In this document: one piece after another, positions 7,033 through 15,774 of the stretch
How the letters are laid out: every line of letters starts with the position of its first letter
Numbering within the stretch: position 1 is the stretch's first letter
Origin: Diaphorobacter limosus
GTDB lineage: Bacteria > Pseudomonadota > Gammaproteobacteria > Burkholderiales > Burkholderiaceae_C
Direction: 5' to 3'
Assembly: GCF_033100095.1 (NCBI RefSeq)
Contig: NZ_CP136921.1
Coordinates: 1,582,501 to 1,646,500, forward strand
DNA length: 64,000 nt
Notes under the pieces: generated by a model
What the model saw: the letters and a program-made list of their open reading frames with translations, nothing else
Database searches by the model: none
Told to the model about the DNA's origin: nothing
Position numbers and translations under genes: made by a program

Positions 7033-9060
7033 TCATCGCCGCGCCTCTTTCAATGCCACGCTGCCCCGGCCGCGCTCTGCGCGCACCACGGCGCCAGGTG
7101 GCGCCGGTTGCGCGGCAGCCAGCGCGCGTGGCCGGTAGCGGCGATCGAGCACGGCCCAAAAGCCCCCCAGGGCCATGAACCCACAGCCCCACCAGATCCA
7201 GGCGATGAAGGGCTTGTAGTACACGCGCACCACCCAGCGATTGCCGCCCAGGGACTCTCCCAGCGCCGCATACAGGTCGCGCGCCAGCCCGCTGTGGATG
7301 GCGGCCTCGGTCATGGGCGATGGATTGCGGCCGGCGGTATACAGGCGCCGCTCGGGTTGCAGCGTGGCCACGACCCTGTCGCCCCGCAGCACCTGCAGTG
7401 TGGCCACGTCGGCGAGGTAGTTGGGGCCCTGCTGGCGCCGCACACCATCAAAGCGGAATTCGTAGCCCGCCAGGGTGGTAGACAGGCCAGGCTCCATGGT
7501 CACGTCCCTTTCCTGCTCATAGCCCTTGACCAGGGTGACGCCGACGATGAACACCGCCAGGCCGCAGTGCGCCAGCAGCATGCCGTAGTAGCTGCGCGGC
7601 TGTTTGCGCAGGCGCTGCCAGAGCGAGTCACGGCCCACCGGGCGCAACTGCCGTATCAGGCTCAGTACGGTGGTGGCAAAAATCCAGAATGCAAAGAACA
7701 GGCCAAGTCCCACCAGTGCCGACCAACCGCCCATGAGCCAGGGCGCCAGCAGGGCCGAGGCAAGGCTCACCGCCAGCGCCCAGCGCAGCAGGCGTGCCAA
7801 ATCCGGCACCTGGTCGCCGCCCCAGCGCGCGAGTGGCCCCACGCCCATGAGGAACAGCGCCGGTGCCATCAGCGGCACGAGGACGCTGTCGAAATACGGC
7901 GGCCCCACCGACAGCTTGCCCAGACCCAGCGCACCGAGCAGCAAGGGGTACAGCGTGCCCAGCAGCACGGCCGCGCAGGCCACGAGCAGCAGCAGGTTGT
8001 TCGCCAGCAGCATGGCTTCGCGCGACAGCAGGTCGAAGCGGCTGCCGCCGCCGACCAGCGGCGCACGCCAGGCAAACAGGATCAGTGAGCCGCCGATGAC
8101 GATGATCAGAAAGCCCAGGATGTAGATGCCTCGCGATGGATCGGTGGCAAAGGCATGCACCGAGGTCAGCACGCCCGAGCGCACCAGGAAGGTGCCCAGC
8201 AGCGACAAGGCAAAGGCGATGATGGCCAGCAGCGCCGTCCACATGCGAAAGCCGCCGCGCTTTTCGGTCACCGCCAGCGAGTGCAGCAGGGCCGTGCTGA
8301 CCAGCCAGGGCATGAGCGAGGCGTTTTCCACCGGATCCCAGAACCACCAGCCACCCCAGCCCAGCTCGTAGTAGGCCCAGGCGCTGCCCAGCGCTATGCC
8401 CAGCGTGAGAAAGCACCACGACACCGTGGCCCAGGGCCGCGACCAGCGCGCCCAGGCGGCGTCCAGCCGTCCCGCCAGCAGGGCAGAGATGGCAAAGGCA
8501 AACGCCACCACCGTGCCCACGTAACCCATGTAGAGCAGCGGCGGGTGAAAGATCAGGCCGGGATCCTGCAGCTGCGGATTCAGGTCCTGGCCGTCGGGCG
8601 CGGCCGGCAGCAGGCGGCTGAAGGGGTTGGAGGTGAACAGGATGAAGGCCAGAAAGCCCACGCTGATCAGCCCCATCACGCCCAGGATGCGGGCACGCGC
8701 AGGCTCGTCCAGGTGGCGCGAGAAGAACGACACCGCCACGCTCCAGCCGCCCAGAATCAGGGCCCACAGCAGGATGGAGCCCTCATGCCCGCCCCATACG
8801 CCGGCAATACGGTAAGGCAGGGGCAGGGCCGAGTTGGAATGCTGCACCACATACAGCACGGAAAAATCATTGCTCACGAAGGCATGGGTCAGGCAGGCGA
8901 AGGCCATCGCCACGAACAGGCATTGCCCGCGCGCCGCAGGGCGGGCAAAGGCCATCCAGTCGCCATTGCCACGCGCCGCGCCGACGAGCGGCAACACGCC
9001 CTGGGCCAGCGCCAGCACCAAGGCCAGCACCAGGGCAAACTGGCCCAGCTCGGCGCTCAT
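7033..9060 (-). CDS. ccmF: Heme lyase CcmF (cytochrome c maturation)
   Basis: A 675-residue multi-pass inner membrane protein that attaches heme to CxxCH motifs of apocytochromes on the periplasmic side. The WWD signature is clear at about residues 234-252 (GWGGWWFWDPVEN), with many hydrophobic segments and conserved histidines around FHPPLLYMGY. The open frame extends 199 codons further upstream but only as the shadow of haoB. The ATG at 9060 overlaps the haoB stop as ATGA, a translational coupling signal. No ccmA-E, G or H lies in the window, so this pair either serves a complete system encoded elsewhere or is dedicated to HaoA. Confidence 0.93.
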   Translation of the reverse strand: MSAELGQFALVLALVLALAQGVLPLVGAARGNGDWMAFARPAARGQCLFVAMAFACLTHAFVSNDFSVLYVVQHSNSALPLPYRIAGVWGGHEGSILLWALILGGWSVAVSFFSRHLDEPARARILGVMGLISVGFLAFILFTSNPFSRLLPAAPDGQDLNPQLQDPGLIFHPPLLYMGYVGTVVAFAFAISALLAGRLDAAWARWSRPWATVSWCFLTLGIALGSAWAYYELGWGGWWFWDPVENASLMPWLVSTALLHSLAVTEKRGGFRMWTALLAIIAFALSLLGTFLVRSGVLTSVHAFATDPSRGIYILGFLIIVIGGSLILFAWRAPLVGGGSRFDLLSREAMLLANNLLLLVACAAVLLGTLYPLLLGALGLGKLSVGPPYFDSVLVPLMAPALFLMGVGPLARWGGDQVPDLARLLRWALAVSLASALLAPWLMGGWSALVGLGLFFAFWIFATTVLSLIRQLRPVGRDSLWQRLRKQPRSYYGMLLAHCGLAVFIVGVTLVKGYEQERDVTMEPGLSTTLAGYEFRFDGVRRQQGPNYLADVATLQVLRGDRVVATLQPERRLYTAGRNPSPMTEAAIHSGLARDLYAALGESLGGNRWVVRVYYKPFIAWIWWGCGFMALGGFWAVLDRRYRPRALAAAQPAPPGAVVRAERGRGSVALKEARR

Positions 9061-10100
9061 GGGCGGGCCTGCGGCGCCAGCTCGTAGACCACGAAGCCGC
9101 CCACGCGGTACACCAGCGTGGCACCGGCCACATCCTGCTGGTCGTTGCCCATGAAGGGCAGCAGCCGGGCGGCCAGGGTCTTGCCCGAGGCCGCGTCGGT
9201 CAGCGCCACGGCGCGCACCGGGCTGTCCTTGTCCTGCAGCATGGCGTAGGCCGGGTAGCGGTTGTGATCCAGCCAGTCGTGGACGCGCCGCACCATGCCA
9301 TGCACGTCGCTCAAGGCGCCGAGGTCGGTAAAGGCCACGCCCAGGCGGCGCGAATCCATCTGGCCGAGCAGGATGGCATCGCGCACATGCAGCACCAGCA
9401 CGGCCGGCTTGCCGCCGGCGATGGCCTGCAACTCGGCCATGCCACTGGCCTCGTCCGAGAGCAGCGCATTGGCAAAGCGCTGGAACTGCACACGCTCTTC
9501 TCCTGCGTTGCCGGCCTTCCAGAACGCACGCTCTATCGACTCTATGTCCGCGCTCTGCGACCTCCAGCGCTGCGGCACAAAGAGGGGCAGGCCCAGATGT
9601 TTGCCAAAACGCACCGGCGTGCCGCCGAGCAACTGCAGCTGGCGCGAGGTGTCCCACCAGCCAAGCACCAGGCCGTCCTTGGGCATGTGGCGCTGCAGCA
9701 CCTGTGCCAGCGCACTCACATCCTGTGCCGACGTACCCACGGTGAGAAAAGGATCATCAACCCGGGACTTCCACTTCAGCAGCACGGGGCCGGAAGATAC
9801 TTCGGCCAACTCCAGCTCAGCCAGAGGCTGCTGGTCTGCCGCAATGATGCTGGCACGACGCACCACCACCTGCCGCTCGGCCAGGCTGGCCCAAGCGTCC
9901 AGCTCGCCCGCGGGAACGACGGCCCCGAGCTCGTAGTGGTAGCTTGCCGGACTGCTCACATGCTTCCAAGCAAAAAACCCTGCAACGCTTATCAGTAAAG
10001 CGCCAACAGCTATCGAAAACAAAGCAAATCTGCGCTTCCAATCGGCTTGTCGATGATGCGCCGGGAACGTGGCCTGGTCATGGGCATGTGCGGCCAGCAT
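9057..10100 (-). CDS. haoB: Hydroxylamine oxidation protein HaoB
   Basis: A 347-residue protein with one N-terminal membrane segment (about residues 25-47) and a periplasmic domain of about 300 residues without CxxCH motifs. I assign it to HaoB from resemblance of the sequence and from position directly after haoA, as in ammonia oxidisers. The molecular role of HaoB is not established. The ATG at 10100 shares one base with the haoA stop (TGATG); a GTG one codon upstream is possible. The stop overlaps the ccmF start (ATGA). The stretch encoding most of the membrane helix is a copy of the host's AT-rich dispersed repeat (9982-10024). Confidence 0.82.
   Translation of the reverse strand: MLAAHAHDQATFPAHHRQADWKRRFALFSIAVGALLISVAGFFAWKHVSSPASYHYELGAVVPAGELDAWASLAERQVVVRRASIIAADQQPLAELELAEVSSGPVLLKWKSRVDDPFLTVGTSAQDVSALAQVLQRHMPKDGLVLGWWDTSRQLQLLGGTPVRFGKHLGLPLFVPQRWRSQSADIESIERAFWKAGNAGEERVQFQRFANALLSDEASGMAELQAIAGGKPAVLVLHVRDAILLGQMDSRRLGVAFTDLGALSDVHGMVRRVHDWLDHNRYPAYAMLQDKDSPVRAVALTDAASGKTLAARLLPFMGNDQQDVAGATLVYRVGGFVVYELAPQARP
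9982..10024 (-). repeat. Dispersed AT-rich repeat, copy inside haoB
   Basis: Contains the family hallmarks GATAGCTGTTGGCGCTTT and AAGCGTTG on the minus strand. It is read in frame as the hydrophobic core of the HaoB membrane helix (ALFSIAVGALLISVAG). Confidence 0.65.
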
Positions 10101-11893
10101 CACCGTGTCTCCCGTTCGGGCAGGGTGGTCGCATCGCTTGCCTGCCGCCCTGGGAGCCGACGGCGGCGGCGCACGGTGGAGGCACCGCCGACGACCAGGG
10201 TGCCGCCGAGCAGCGACAAGGCCAGGCTGGAGGTGAGCGGGTCGTCAGTCACGGCGGCCAGGACGGACTGGGGGCCATCGTCCGGGGAGCGGTTCAGGAA
10301 CGAGGTCTTGGCGCGGCCGCTCTCCAGCTTGCGCAGGCGCTGCTCCATCCTGGCGTTCTCGCGCAGCACGGTGTCTTGCTCGTTGATGATGGTCTGGTCC
10401 TTGATCAGGTCGCTCCAGCCGTGCGAGTAGGTCCAGCCACCGGGGTTCACATGCTCCAGGCCTTTCATGTAGCGCGCCACATGCTGCTCCCACATCTCAG
10501 CAAAGGTGCGATCGGCCACGGTGGTCTGGTTATTGGTGGCAAAAAACAGTGACGAGAAGCCTCCGGGTTCGTCCTTCTCCGGGGCCCGCAAAGGCGTGCG
10601 GTTGGTCTTCTGCCCGACCAGCAGTTTGTCGTCGTAGAGCTTCTGCATCACCTTGCGCGACTGCTCGACCAGGCCGGTGCCAAGCTTGATGCCATCGTCC
10701 ATCATGGTCAGATAGGTCTGGGCAAAGCGCGGCGCATGGCATTGGGAACAGGTCGCCGCCCAGGCGTCCTTGCGCTCCTTGAACCAGGGGTGCTCCAGGT
10801 TGTCGGCAATGCTCTTGAACGGCAGAAAGCCCCAGCGCACCTTGCGCACCACGTTGTGCGAGTACTGGCCCTTGTACTCAAAGTGGCAGGTCTGGCAGGT
10901 GGGCGCCGTGGCGCCGTTCTTGTGGCCCAGCTGGTCGGCCAGGCGGATGTTCCAGTCCCATTGGTTACCCAGCGTCTGATAGGCCGTGCCATGCTTGGAG
11001 TACATGTACTGCTCGAACTCGTTGTGATCCACGCCGTTGTGGCAGGTGGCGCAGGCCTCGGGCTTGCGTGACTCGACGGTGGAAAACTCGTGGCGCGTGT
11101 GGCAGTTGTCGCACTTGGTCTGGTTGGTATGGCACATGGTGCAGCTGGCGGCCACCGGGCCCTTGCCCTCGTTCATCAGCACGGCCCAGGTGGCGGTCTC
11201 CACGTTGGCGCGGTAATCCACGGTATGTGACGGGTGGCCCTGATCCCATTGCTTCTGCGGCCACACCAGGGTGTCACGCTCGGACTCGGCCTCGGCAAAC
11301 TGGCGCACATGGCAAGAGCCGCACACGGCCCGGTCGGGCATGCGCAAGTCCTTCACGTGGTTGCCGCCCTTGGCGCCTATGCCCATGTGGCAGTCGGTGC
11401 ACTGCACCTCCTTCAGCGGCTCGGTCTTGGCCAGCAGCCCCTGGCCGCGCAGGTTGTCCTCAACCTCGGCAATGATGTCCTTCTTGTAGGCACGCACGTC
11501 GGATGCCGGCAGCTGGCGGATGGCGTCGAGGTTGGCGTGCACGCTCTTTTCCCAGGACTTGACCCAGCCATGGGTGACACTGGTGTGGCAGCTCACGCAC
11601 TGCTCGCGCGTGACGTCGATGTTCACGTCTGGTGGCTTGTAGAACAGGCTGGGCGCAAGGTACATGTCCATGGGAATAGGCTCCCAGTACCTGGCCAGCT
11701 TGCCCTTGTTCAGCTCGGCCTTGTAGCGCTTGGACAGGGCCTCGAACAATTCCTTGGGCGAGGCCTCGCGGCTCAGCTGCAGGGCCTGCAGCTGCTCGTC
11801 GGGCACCGAGTCCCAGATACGCGCCTGCGCCGGCAGGTGCGCAGCGAGCAGGGCCACTGCTGCAATGAGAAGAGACAGCCATCGTGTCAGCAT
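10100..11893 (-). CDS. haoA: Octaheme hydroxylamine oxidoreductase HaoA
   Basis: A 597-residue periplasmic multiheme cytochrome. A signal peptide (1-24, ends PAQA) is followed by eight CxxCH heme sites at C99, C165, C191, C251, C261, C281, C333 and C382. That count and length match hydroxylamine oxidoreductase, which oxidises NH2OH, probably to NO, at heme P460. Tyr489 in GGWTYSHGW is about residue 465 of the mature chain, close to Tyr467 that cross-links P460 in Nitrosomonas, so I favour the oxidative type over the reductive octaheme enzymes that lack it. The C-terminus (about 553-580) is hydrophobic and ends in an Arg cluster, a likely membrane anchor. The ATG at 11893 has GGAGG 6 bp upstream. 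First gene of the operon; no cytochrome c554 or cM552 gene follows. Confidence 0.9.
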   Translation of the reverse strand: MLTRWLSLLIAAVALLAAHLPAQARIWDSVPDEQLQALQLSREASPKELFEALSKRYKAELNKGKLARYWEPIPMDMYLAPSLFYKPPDVNIDVTREQCVSCHTSVTHGWVKSWEKSVHANLDAIRQLPASDVRAYKKDIIAEVEDNLRGQGLLAKTEPLKEVQCTDCHMGIGAKGGNHVKDLRMPDRAVCGSCHVRQFAEAESERDTLVWPQKQWDQGHPSHTVDYRANVETATWAVLMNEGKGPVAASCTMCHTNQTKCDNCHTRHEFSTVESRKPEACATCHNGVDHNEFEQYMYSKHGTAYQTLGNQWDWNIRLADQLGHKNGATAPTCQTCHFEYKGQYSHNVVRKVRWGFLPFKSIADNLEHPWFKERKDAWAATCSQCHAPRFAQTYLTMMDDGIKLGTGLVEQSRKVMQKLYDDKLLVGQKTNRTPLRAPEKDEPGGFSSLFFATNNQTTVADRTFAEMWEQHVARYMKGLEHVNPGGWTYSHGWSDLIKDQTIINEQDTVLRENARMEQRLRKLESGRAKTSFLNRSPDDGPQSVLAAVTDDPLTSSLALSLLGGTLVVGGASTVRRRRRLPGRQASDATTLPERETR

Positions 11894-12183
11894 CTGCAAC
11901 CTCCAGTCCGCCATACAGCCAAGCTGCGCTGGATCCTGAAGATTGGACGCATGCGGCACCGCAAGGGTTACCGCCGTCTCAACCCGCCATTCCATGTGGA
12001 TGAGCGCAGCTTTGCGCCTTTGCCACATGGCAGAACCGCCCGCGACTTGTGATTTACGCCACCGTACGCGTGACTATGGGCGGCCTGCGGGTGGTTTTGA
12101 AAGAACCACAGCCCGGGCGGTGGATGGAACCACGGCAGTTTCGAGCGGGCACCGCAGCGGCACGCCGCCGCAGGGGGCCAAAG
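11894..12183. other. haoA upstream region
   Basis: About 290 bp without a supportable gene between the haoA start and the livK terminator. It must hold the hao operon promoter (minus strand). I find no FNR-type TTGAT-N4-ATCAA box and no good sigma-54 or sigma-70 element. The only structure is the inverted repeat at 12091-12109. Confidence 0.5.
12091..12109. promoter_or_regulatory. Inverted repeat upstream of haoA
   Basis: GTGGTT-TTGAAAG-AACCAC is a perfect 6-7-6 palindrome about 200 bp upstream of the haoA start. It has no T-run, so it is more likely a protein site than a terminator. The binding protein is unknown. Confidence 0.35.
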
Positions 12184-12206
12184 AAAAGGGGGCTTTGAAG
12201 CCCCCC
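12184..12206 (-). terminator. Rho-independent terminator of livK
   Basis: On the minus strand a GC-rich stem (GGGGGC with GCCCCC) and small loop are followed by TTTT, 46 bp past the livK stop. It also insulates the hao promoter region. Confidence 0.75.
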
Positions 12207-12251
12207 TTGCTGTGGTATTGGCCGCAGGCCGTTATCGCCAGGCTCTCAGGT

Positions 12252-13385
12252 TCAGTAGTTGGCCAGCGGCTTGGCCTTGCCGCCCTCGAAGGTCATGACG
12301 ACGATGGGCGCCTTGATGCGGTTGCCCTTGTCGTCGTACGCATACTCGCCCATCACGCCCTTGTAGGTCTGCTGGTGCATGTAAGCGCCGACCTTGGCGG
12401 GATCGATGGAGCCGCTCTTTTGCATGGCCTCGCCAATGTTCATGACCTGGTCGTAGTAGAACGGGCCATAGACATCGGGGTTCTGGCCGAAGCGCTTCTT
12501 GAACTTCTCCTGGAAGGCCTTGGCACCGGCGTCGCTGTCCGTCAGCATGCCGGCATAGGCGCAATAGACCACGTTGTTCACGGCGTCGGCGCCCAGCTTG
12601 GGCATCTCGGGGCTGCACAGCGTGTCGCCGCCCAGCAGCTTGGCGTTGATGCCCAGCTGCTTCATCTGGCGCGCCATGGGCGCGGCCTGGGGTGCGTAGC
12701 CGCCGTAGAAGATGACCTCGGGCTGCTTGGCCTTCATGTTGGTCAGAATGGCCATGAAGTCGGTGGCCTTGTCGGTCGTGAACTCGCGGCCGACCACGGT
12801 CAGGCCGAGCTTCTGCGCCTCCTTGGCGAACTCATCGGCCAGCCCCTGGCCAAAGGCCGTACGGTCGTCGATCACGCCGACCTTCTTGACCTTGAGCACG
12901 TTGGCGGCATAGCCCGCCATGTTGGAGCCGGCCTTCTCGTCGCTGGCCACGATGCGGAACAGGTTCTTGTAGCCGCCCTGGGTGATCTTGGGGTTGGTGC
13001 CCACGGTGGAGACCATGGTGCCGCCGTTGTCATAGACGCGCGATGCCGGAATGGTCACGCCCGAGCAGTACGGCCCCATGACATAGCGCACGCCCGAATC
13101 CACGAACTTCTGCGCCACGGCCACGCCCGCCTTGGCGTCGCACTGGTCGTCCTCGGACACCAGCTCGAACTTCAGCGTCTTGCCACCCACGTTGATCTTG
13201 CGCGCGTTCAGGTCCTCGATGGCCAGGCGCACGCCGTTGTCGTTGTCGCGGCCGGCGAAGGTGTTAGGGCCCGACAGGGGGCCGCTGTGGCCGATCTTGA
13301 CGACCTGCTCCTGGGCCAGGGCGCCAGAGGCGCAAACCAGGGCGGCAGCGGCCACGAGGGTGGATTTCATGATGGGGGATTGCAT
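12252..13385 (-). CDS. livK: Branched-chain amino acid ABC transporter, substrate-binding protein
   Basis: A 377-residue periplasmic binding protein of the Leu/Ile/Val type (type I fold). A signal peptide ends near SGALAQ, followed by QVVKIGHSGPLSG, the typical first strand of this family. It would deliver branched-chain amino acids or a related amide to a LivHMGF permease. The permease genes are about 12 kb away (25.0-28.6 kb) with no binding protein of their own, so this is their likely partner. The start is uncertain: ATG at 13385 (GGAA upstream) or at 13370. Confidence 0.87.
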   Translation of the reverse strand: MQSPIMKSTLVAAAALVCASGALAQEQVVKIGHSGPLSGPNTFAGRDNDNGVRLAIEDLNARKINVGGKTLKFELVSEDDQCDAKAGVAVAQKFVDSGVRYVMGPYCSGVTIPASRVYDNGGTMVSTVGTNPKITQGGYKNLFRIVASDEKAGSNMAGYAANVLKVKKVGVIDDRTAFGQGLADEFAKEAQKLGLTVVGREFTTDKATDFMAILTNMKAKQPEVIFYGGYAPQAAPMARQMKQLGINAKLLGGDTLCSPEMPKLGADAVNNVVYCAYAGMLTDSDAGAKAFQEKFKKRFGQNPDVYGPFYYDQVMNIGEAMQKSGSIDPAKVGAYMHQQTYKGVMGEYAYDDKGNRIKAPIVVMTFEGGKAKPLANY

Positions 13386-13508
13386 GGCGAACATTCCGGT
13401 TGAGATTGTGCGAAACATGCCCGTCAATGCCAGGCACTTCGCACTGGCCTGGACGACGCAAGGTCTGTGTGCAGACAACCGGCGATTATCTGACGAACCC
13501 GCTCAACT

Positions 13509-14087
13509 TTACAAGGCCAGCAACTGCTGGCGGTAGTGCTGCAGTTCGTCGATGGACTCATGCACATCGGCCAGGGCGGTGTGGCGCTGCGCCTTCTTGA
13601 AGCTGGCGTAGGCCTCGGGCTTCCAGCGCTTGGCCAGCTCCTTGAGCGTGCTCACATCCACATTGCGGTAGTGAAAGAAGGCCTCCAGCCTGGGCATGTA
13701 CTTGACCAGGAAACGCCTGTCCTGGCCGATGCTGTTGCCGCACATGGGCACGCAGCCCTTGGGCACATAGAGCGACAGGAAGTCGATGAGCTGCTGCTCG
13801 GCATCGGCCTCGCTGACGGTGGAGGCGCGCACCTTGTCGATCAAGCCGCTCTTGCCATGGGTGCCCTTGTTCCAGGCATCCATGGCGTCGAGCACAGCGT
13901 CGCTCTGGTGGATGGCGAACACCGGGCCTTCGACGCGCGGCTCCAGGCTGGGGCCGGTGACGACCACGGCGATCTCCAGCAGGTATTCCTTTTCGGGGTC
14001 GAGCCCGCTCATTTCACAGTCGAGCCAGACAAGGTTCTGGTCGGATTTGGCAAGGGTGGGGGCAGTGGGATTGACAGTTTCAGACAT
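13509..14087 (-). CDS. orn: Oligoribonuclease
   Basis: A 192-residue 3'-5' exoribonuclease of the DEDDh family that degrades two- to five-nucleotide RNA to mononucleotides and removes the c-di-GMP product pGpG. The first acidic motif is in [10 protein letters not shown], a second in [11 protein letters not shown], and the final His/Asp in [10 protein letters not shown]. Length is typical. It diverges from the M48 peptidase gene with only 32 bp between start codons, so the two promoters must overlap coding or each other. Confidence 0.95.
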   Translation of the reverse strand: MSETVNPTAPTLAKSDQNLVWLDCEMSGLDPEKEYLLEIAVVVTGPSLEPRVEGPVFAIHQSDAVLDAMDAWNKGTHGKSGLIDKVRASTVSEADAEQQLIDFLSLYVPKGCVPMCGNSIGQDRRFLVKYMPRLEAFFHYRNVDVSTLKELAKRWKPEAYASFKKAQRHTALADVHESIDELQHYRQQLLAL

Positions 14088-14119
14088 GGCGCAAATTGTC
14101 GCCGTAAACTTGCGCGGCC

Positions 14120-15436
14120 ATGCCGCCCTCCTCTACCGCCCCCTTCCTCTCGCCCTCGACCTTGACGACCCTGGTGTTTGCCGCCCTGCTGCTGGCCGGG
14201 CTGGCGTTGCGCCTGTGGCTGGCCACGCGCCAGATCCGCCATGTGGCGCAGCACCGCGGCGCCGTGCCGGCGGCCTTTGCCGAGCGCATCACCCTGGCCG
14301 CGCACCAGAAGGCGGCCGACTACACCATCGCCAAGGCGCGCTTTGGCCTGCTCTCTATGGCCCTGTCCACCGCCGTGGTGCTGGGCTGGACGCTGCTGGG
14401 CGGGCTGGACGCCCTGAACCAGCAGCTGCTGGCCTGGCTGGGCGGCGGCATGCCGCAGCAGCTGGCGCTGCTGGCCGGCTTTGCCCTCATCGGTGGCGCC
14501 CTGGATCTGCCGGCCAGCCTGTACCAGACCTTTCGCATCGAGCAGCGCTTTGGTTTCAACCAGATGACGCCGCGGCTGTGGCTGACCGATCTGGTCAAGT
14601 CCACGCTGATCGGGGCCGTGATCGGCCTGCCGATCGCCGCGCTGATCCTGTGGCTCATGGGCGCCGCCGGCCCGCTGTGGTGGCTCTGGGCCTGGGGCGT
14701 GTGGATGGGCTTCAACCTGCTGCTGATGGTGGTGTTCCCGGTGTTCATCGCGCCGCTGTTCAACAAATTCCAGCCGCTTGCCGACGAGGCCCTGAAGGCG
14801 CGTGTGACGGCGCTGATGCAGCGCTGCGGCTTTGCCGCCAAGGGCCTGTTCGTGATGGACGGCAGCCGGCGCAGTGCACACGCCAACGCCTACTTCACGG
14901 GTTTCGGCGCGGCCAAGCGCGTGGTGTTCTTCGACACGCTGCTCAGGCAGCTCTCGCCCGCCGAGGTCGAGGCCGTGCTGGCGCATGAGCTGGGCCACTT
15001 CAAGCACAAACATGTCACGCGCCGCATGCTGGGCATGTTTGCCGTCAGCCTGGCCGGCTTTGCACTGCTCGGCTGGCTGTCCACGCGCGGCTGGTTCTAC
15101 ACCGGCCTGGGCGTGCAACCCAACCTGATGATCGAGGGCCTGCCCGGCTCGGCGCCCAACGACGCGCTGGCGCTGCTGCTGTTCCTGCTGGCCGTGCCGG
15201 TGCTGACGCTGTTCGCCCAGCCGCTGATGGCGCAGATCTCGCGCCACCAGGAGTTTCAGGCCGATGCCTATGCAGTCAGCCAGGCCAGCGGCACCGAGCT
15301 GGCGTCGGCCCTGCTCAAGCTCTACCAGGACAATGCCTCCACGCTCACGCCAGACCCGGTGTACGTGAAGTTCTACTACTCCCACCCCCCCGCCACGGAG
15401 CGCCTGGCGCGCCTGCCCGTGGCCGTCCAGTCATGA
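14120..15436 (+). CDS. M48 family zinc metallopeptidase (Ste24/CAAX-protease-like)
   Basis: A 438-residue integral membrane protease. Several membrane segments occupy the first half, and the zinc motif HELGH lies near residue 290, followed by the third-ligand region around [11 protein letters not shown]. Ste24-type bacterial homologues degrade membrane or misfolded envelope proteins; the substrate here is unknown. The stop overlaps the phhB start as ATGA, and phhB in turn overlaps rsgA, so the three form a coupled unit. Confidence 0.9.
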   Translation: MPPSSTAPFLSPSTLTTLVFAALLLAGLALRLWLATRQIRHVAQHRGAVPAAFAERITLAAHQKAADYTIAKARFGLLSMALSTAVVLGWTLLGGLDALNQQLLAWLGGGMPQQLALLAGFALIGGALDLPASLYQTFRIEQRFGFNQMTPRLWLTDLVKSTLIGAVIGLPIAALILWLMGAAGPLWWLWAWGVWMGFNLLLMVVFPVFIAPLFNKFQPLADEALKARVTALMQRCGFAAKGLFVMDGSRRSAHANAYFTGFGAAKRVVFFDTLLRQLSPAEVEAVLAHELGHFKHKHVTRRMLGMFAVSLAGFALLGWLSTRGWFYTGLGVQPNLMIEGLPGSAPNDALALLLFLLAVPVLTLFAQPLMAQISRHQEFQADAYAVSQASGTELASALLKLYQDNASTLTPDPVYVKFYYSHPPATERLARLPVAVQS

Positions 15437-15774
15437 CCTCGATGTTTCCAAAAAAAGACTGGTCTACGCAGACCAGGCGCGCGCTGTCAGCTACTGAAAT
15501 CGTAGTAAAACTGACCGAACTGCCAGGCTGGCAGCTTTCCGGCGACGGCGCCGATGTGGCCATAGAGAAGACCTACCGCTTCGCCAACTACCACGAGACC
15601 ATGGCCTTCGTGAACGCAGTGGCCTTCATCGCCCATGCGCAGGACCACCATCCGGATCTGTCGGTGCATTACGCCCGCTGCGTGGTGCGCCTGAATACGC
15701 ATGACGTGGGCGGCATCTCGGCCACCGACATCGACTGCGCCACGCGCATAGACGCCCTGCTGGCCGCGCCATGA
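15433..15774 (+). CDS. phhB: 4a-hydroxytetrahydrobiopterin dehydratase
   Basis: A 113-residue pterin-4a-carbinolamine dehydratase that recycles the pterin cofactor of aromatic amino acid hydroxylases. The signature DHHPDLSVHY is present, and the C-terminal half has the usual strand-helix pattern. The first about 25 residues are encoded largely by a copy of the AT-rich dispersed repeat, so the N-terminus is atypical. No phenylalanine hydroxylase gene is nearby. Start and stop overlap the neighbours by ATGA. Confidence 0.9.
   Translation: MTSMFPKKDWSTQTRRALSATEIVVKLTELPGWQLSGDGADVAIEKTYRFANYHETMAFVNAVAFIAHAQDHHPDLSVHYARCVVRLNTHDVGGISATDIDCATRIDALLAAP
15450..15513 (+). repeat. Dispersed AT-rich repeat, copy in the phhB N-terminus
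   Basis: AT-rich stretch with GCGCTGTCAGCTACTGAAATCG and flanking A/T tracts, diverged from the family but sharing the GCGC-x-CAGCTA core. It is translated in frame. Confidence 0.5.

Noticed and set aside
9061..9657. N-terminal extension of CcmF (about 199 codons)
   Set aside because: It is out-of-frame haoB sequence; CcmF homology starts exactly at the ATG that overlaps the haoB stop.
10100..11893. Octaheme nitrite/tetrathionate reductase or NrfA as alternative for HaoA
   Set aside because: Eight standard CxxCH sites without a CxxCK motif, the candidate cross-link tyrosine and the adjacent haoB fit HAO better.
11894..12183. Sigma-54 promoter for haoA (TGGCA followed by GC)
   Set aside because: The spacing between the GG and GC elements does not fit the -24/-12 rule.
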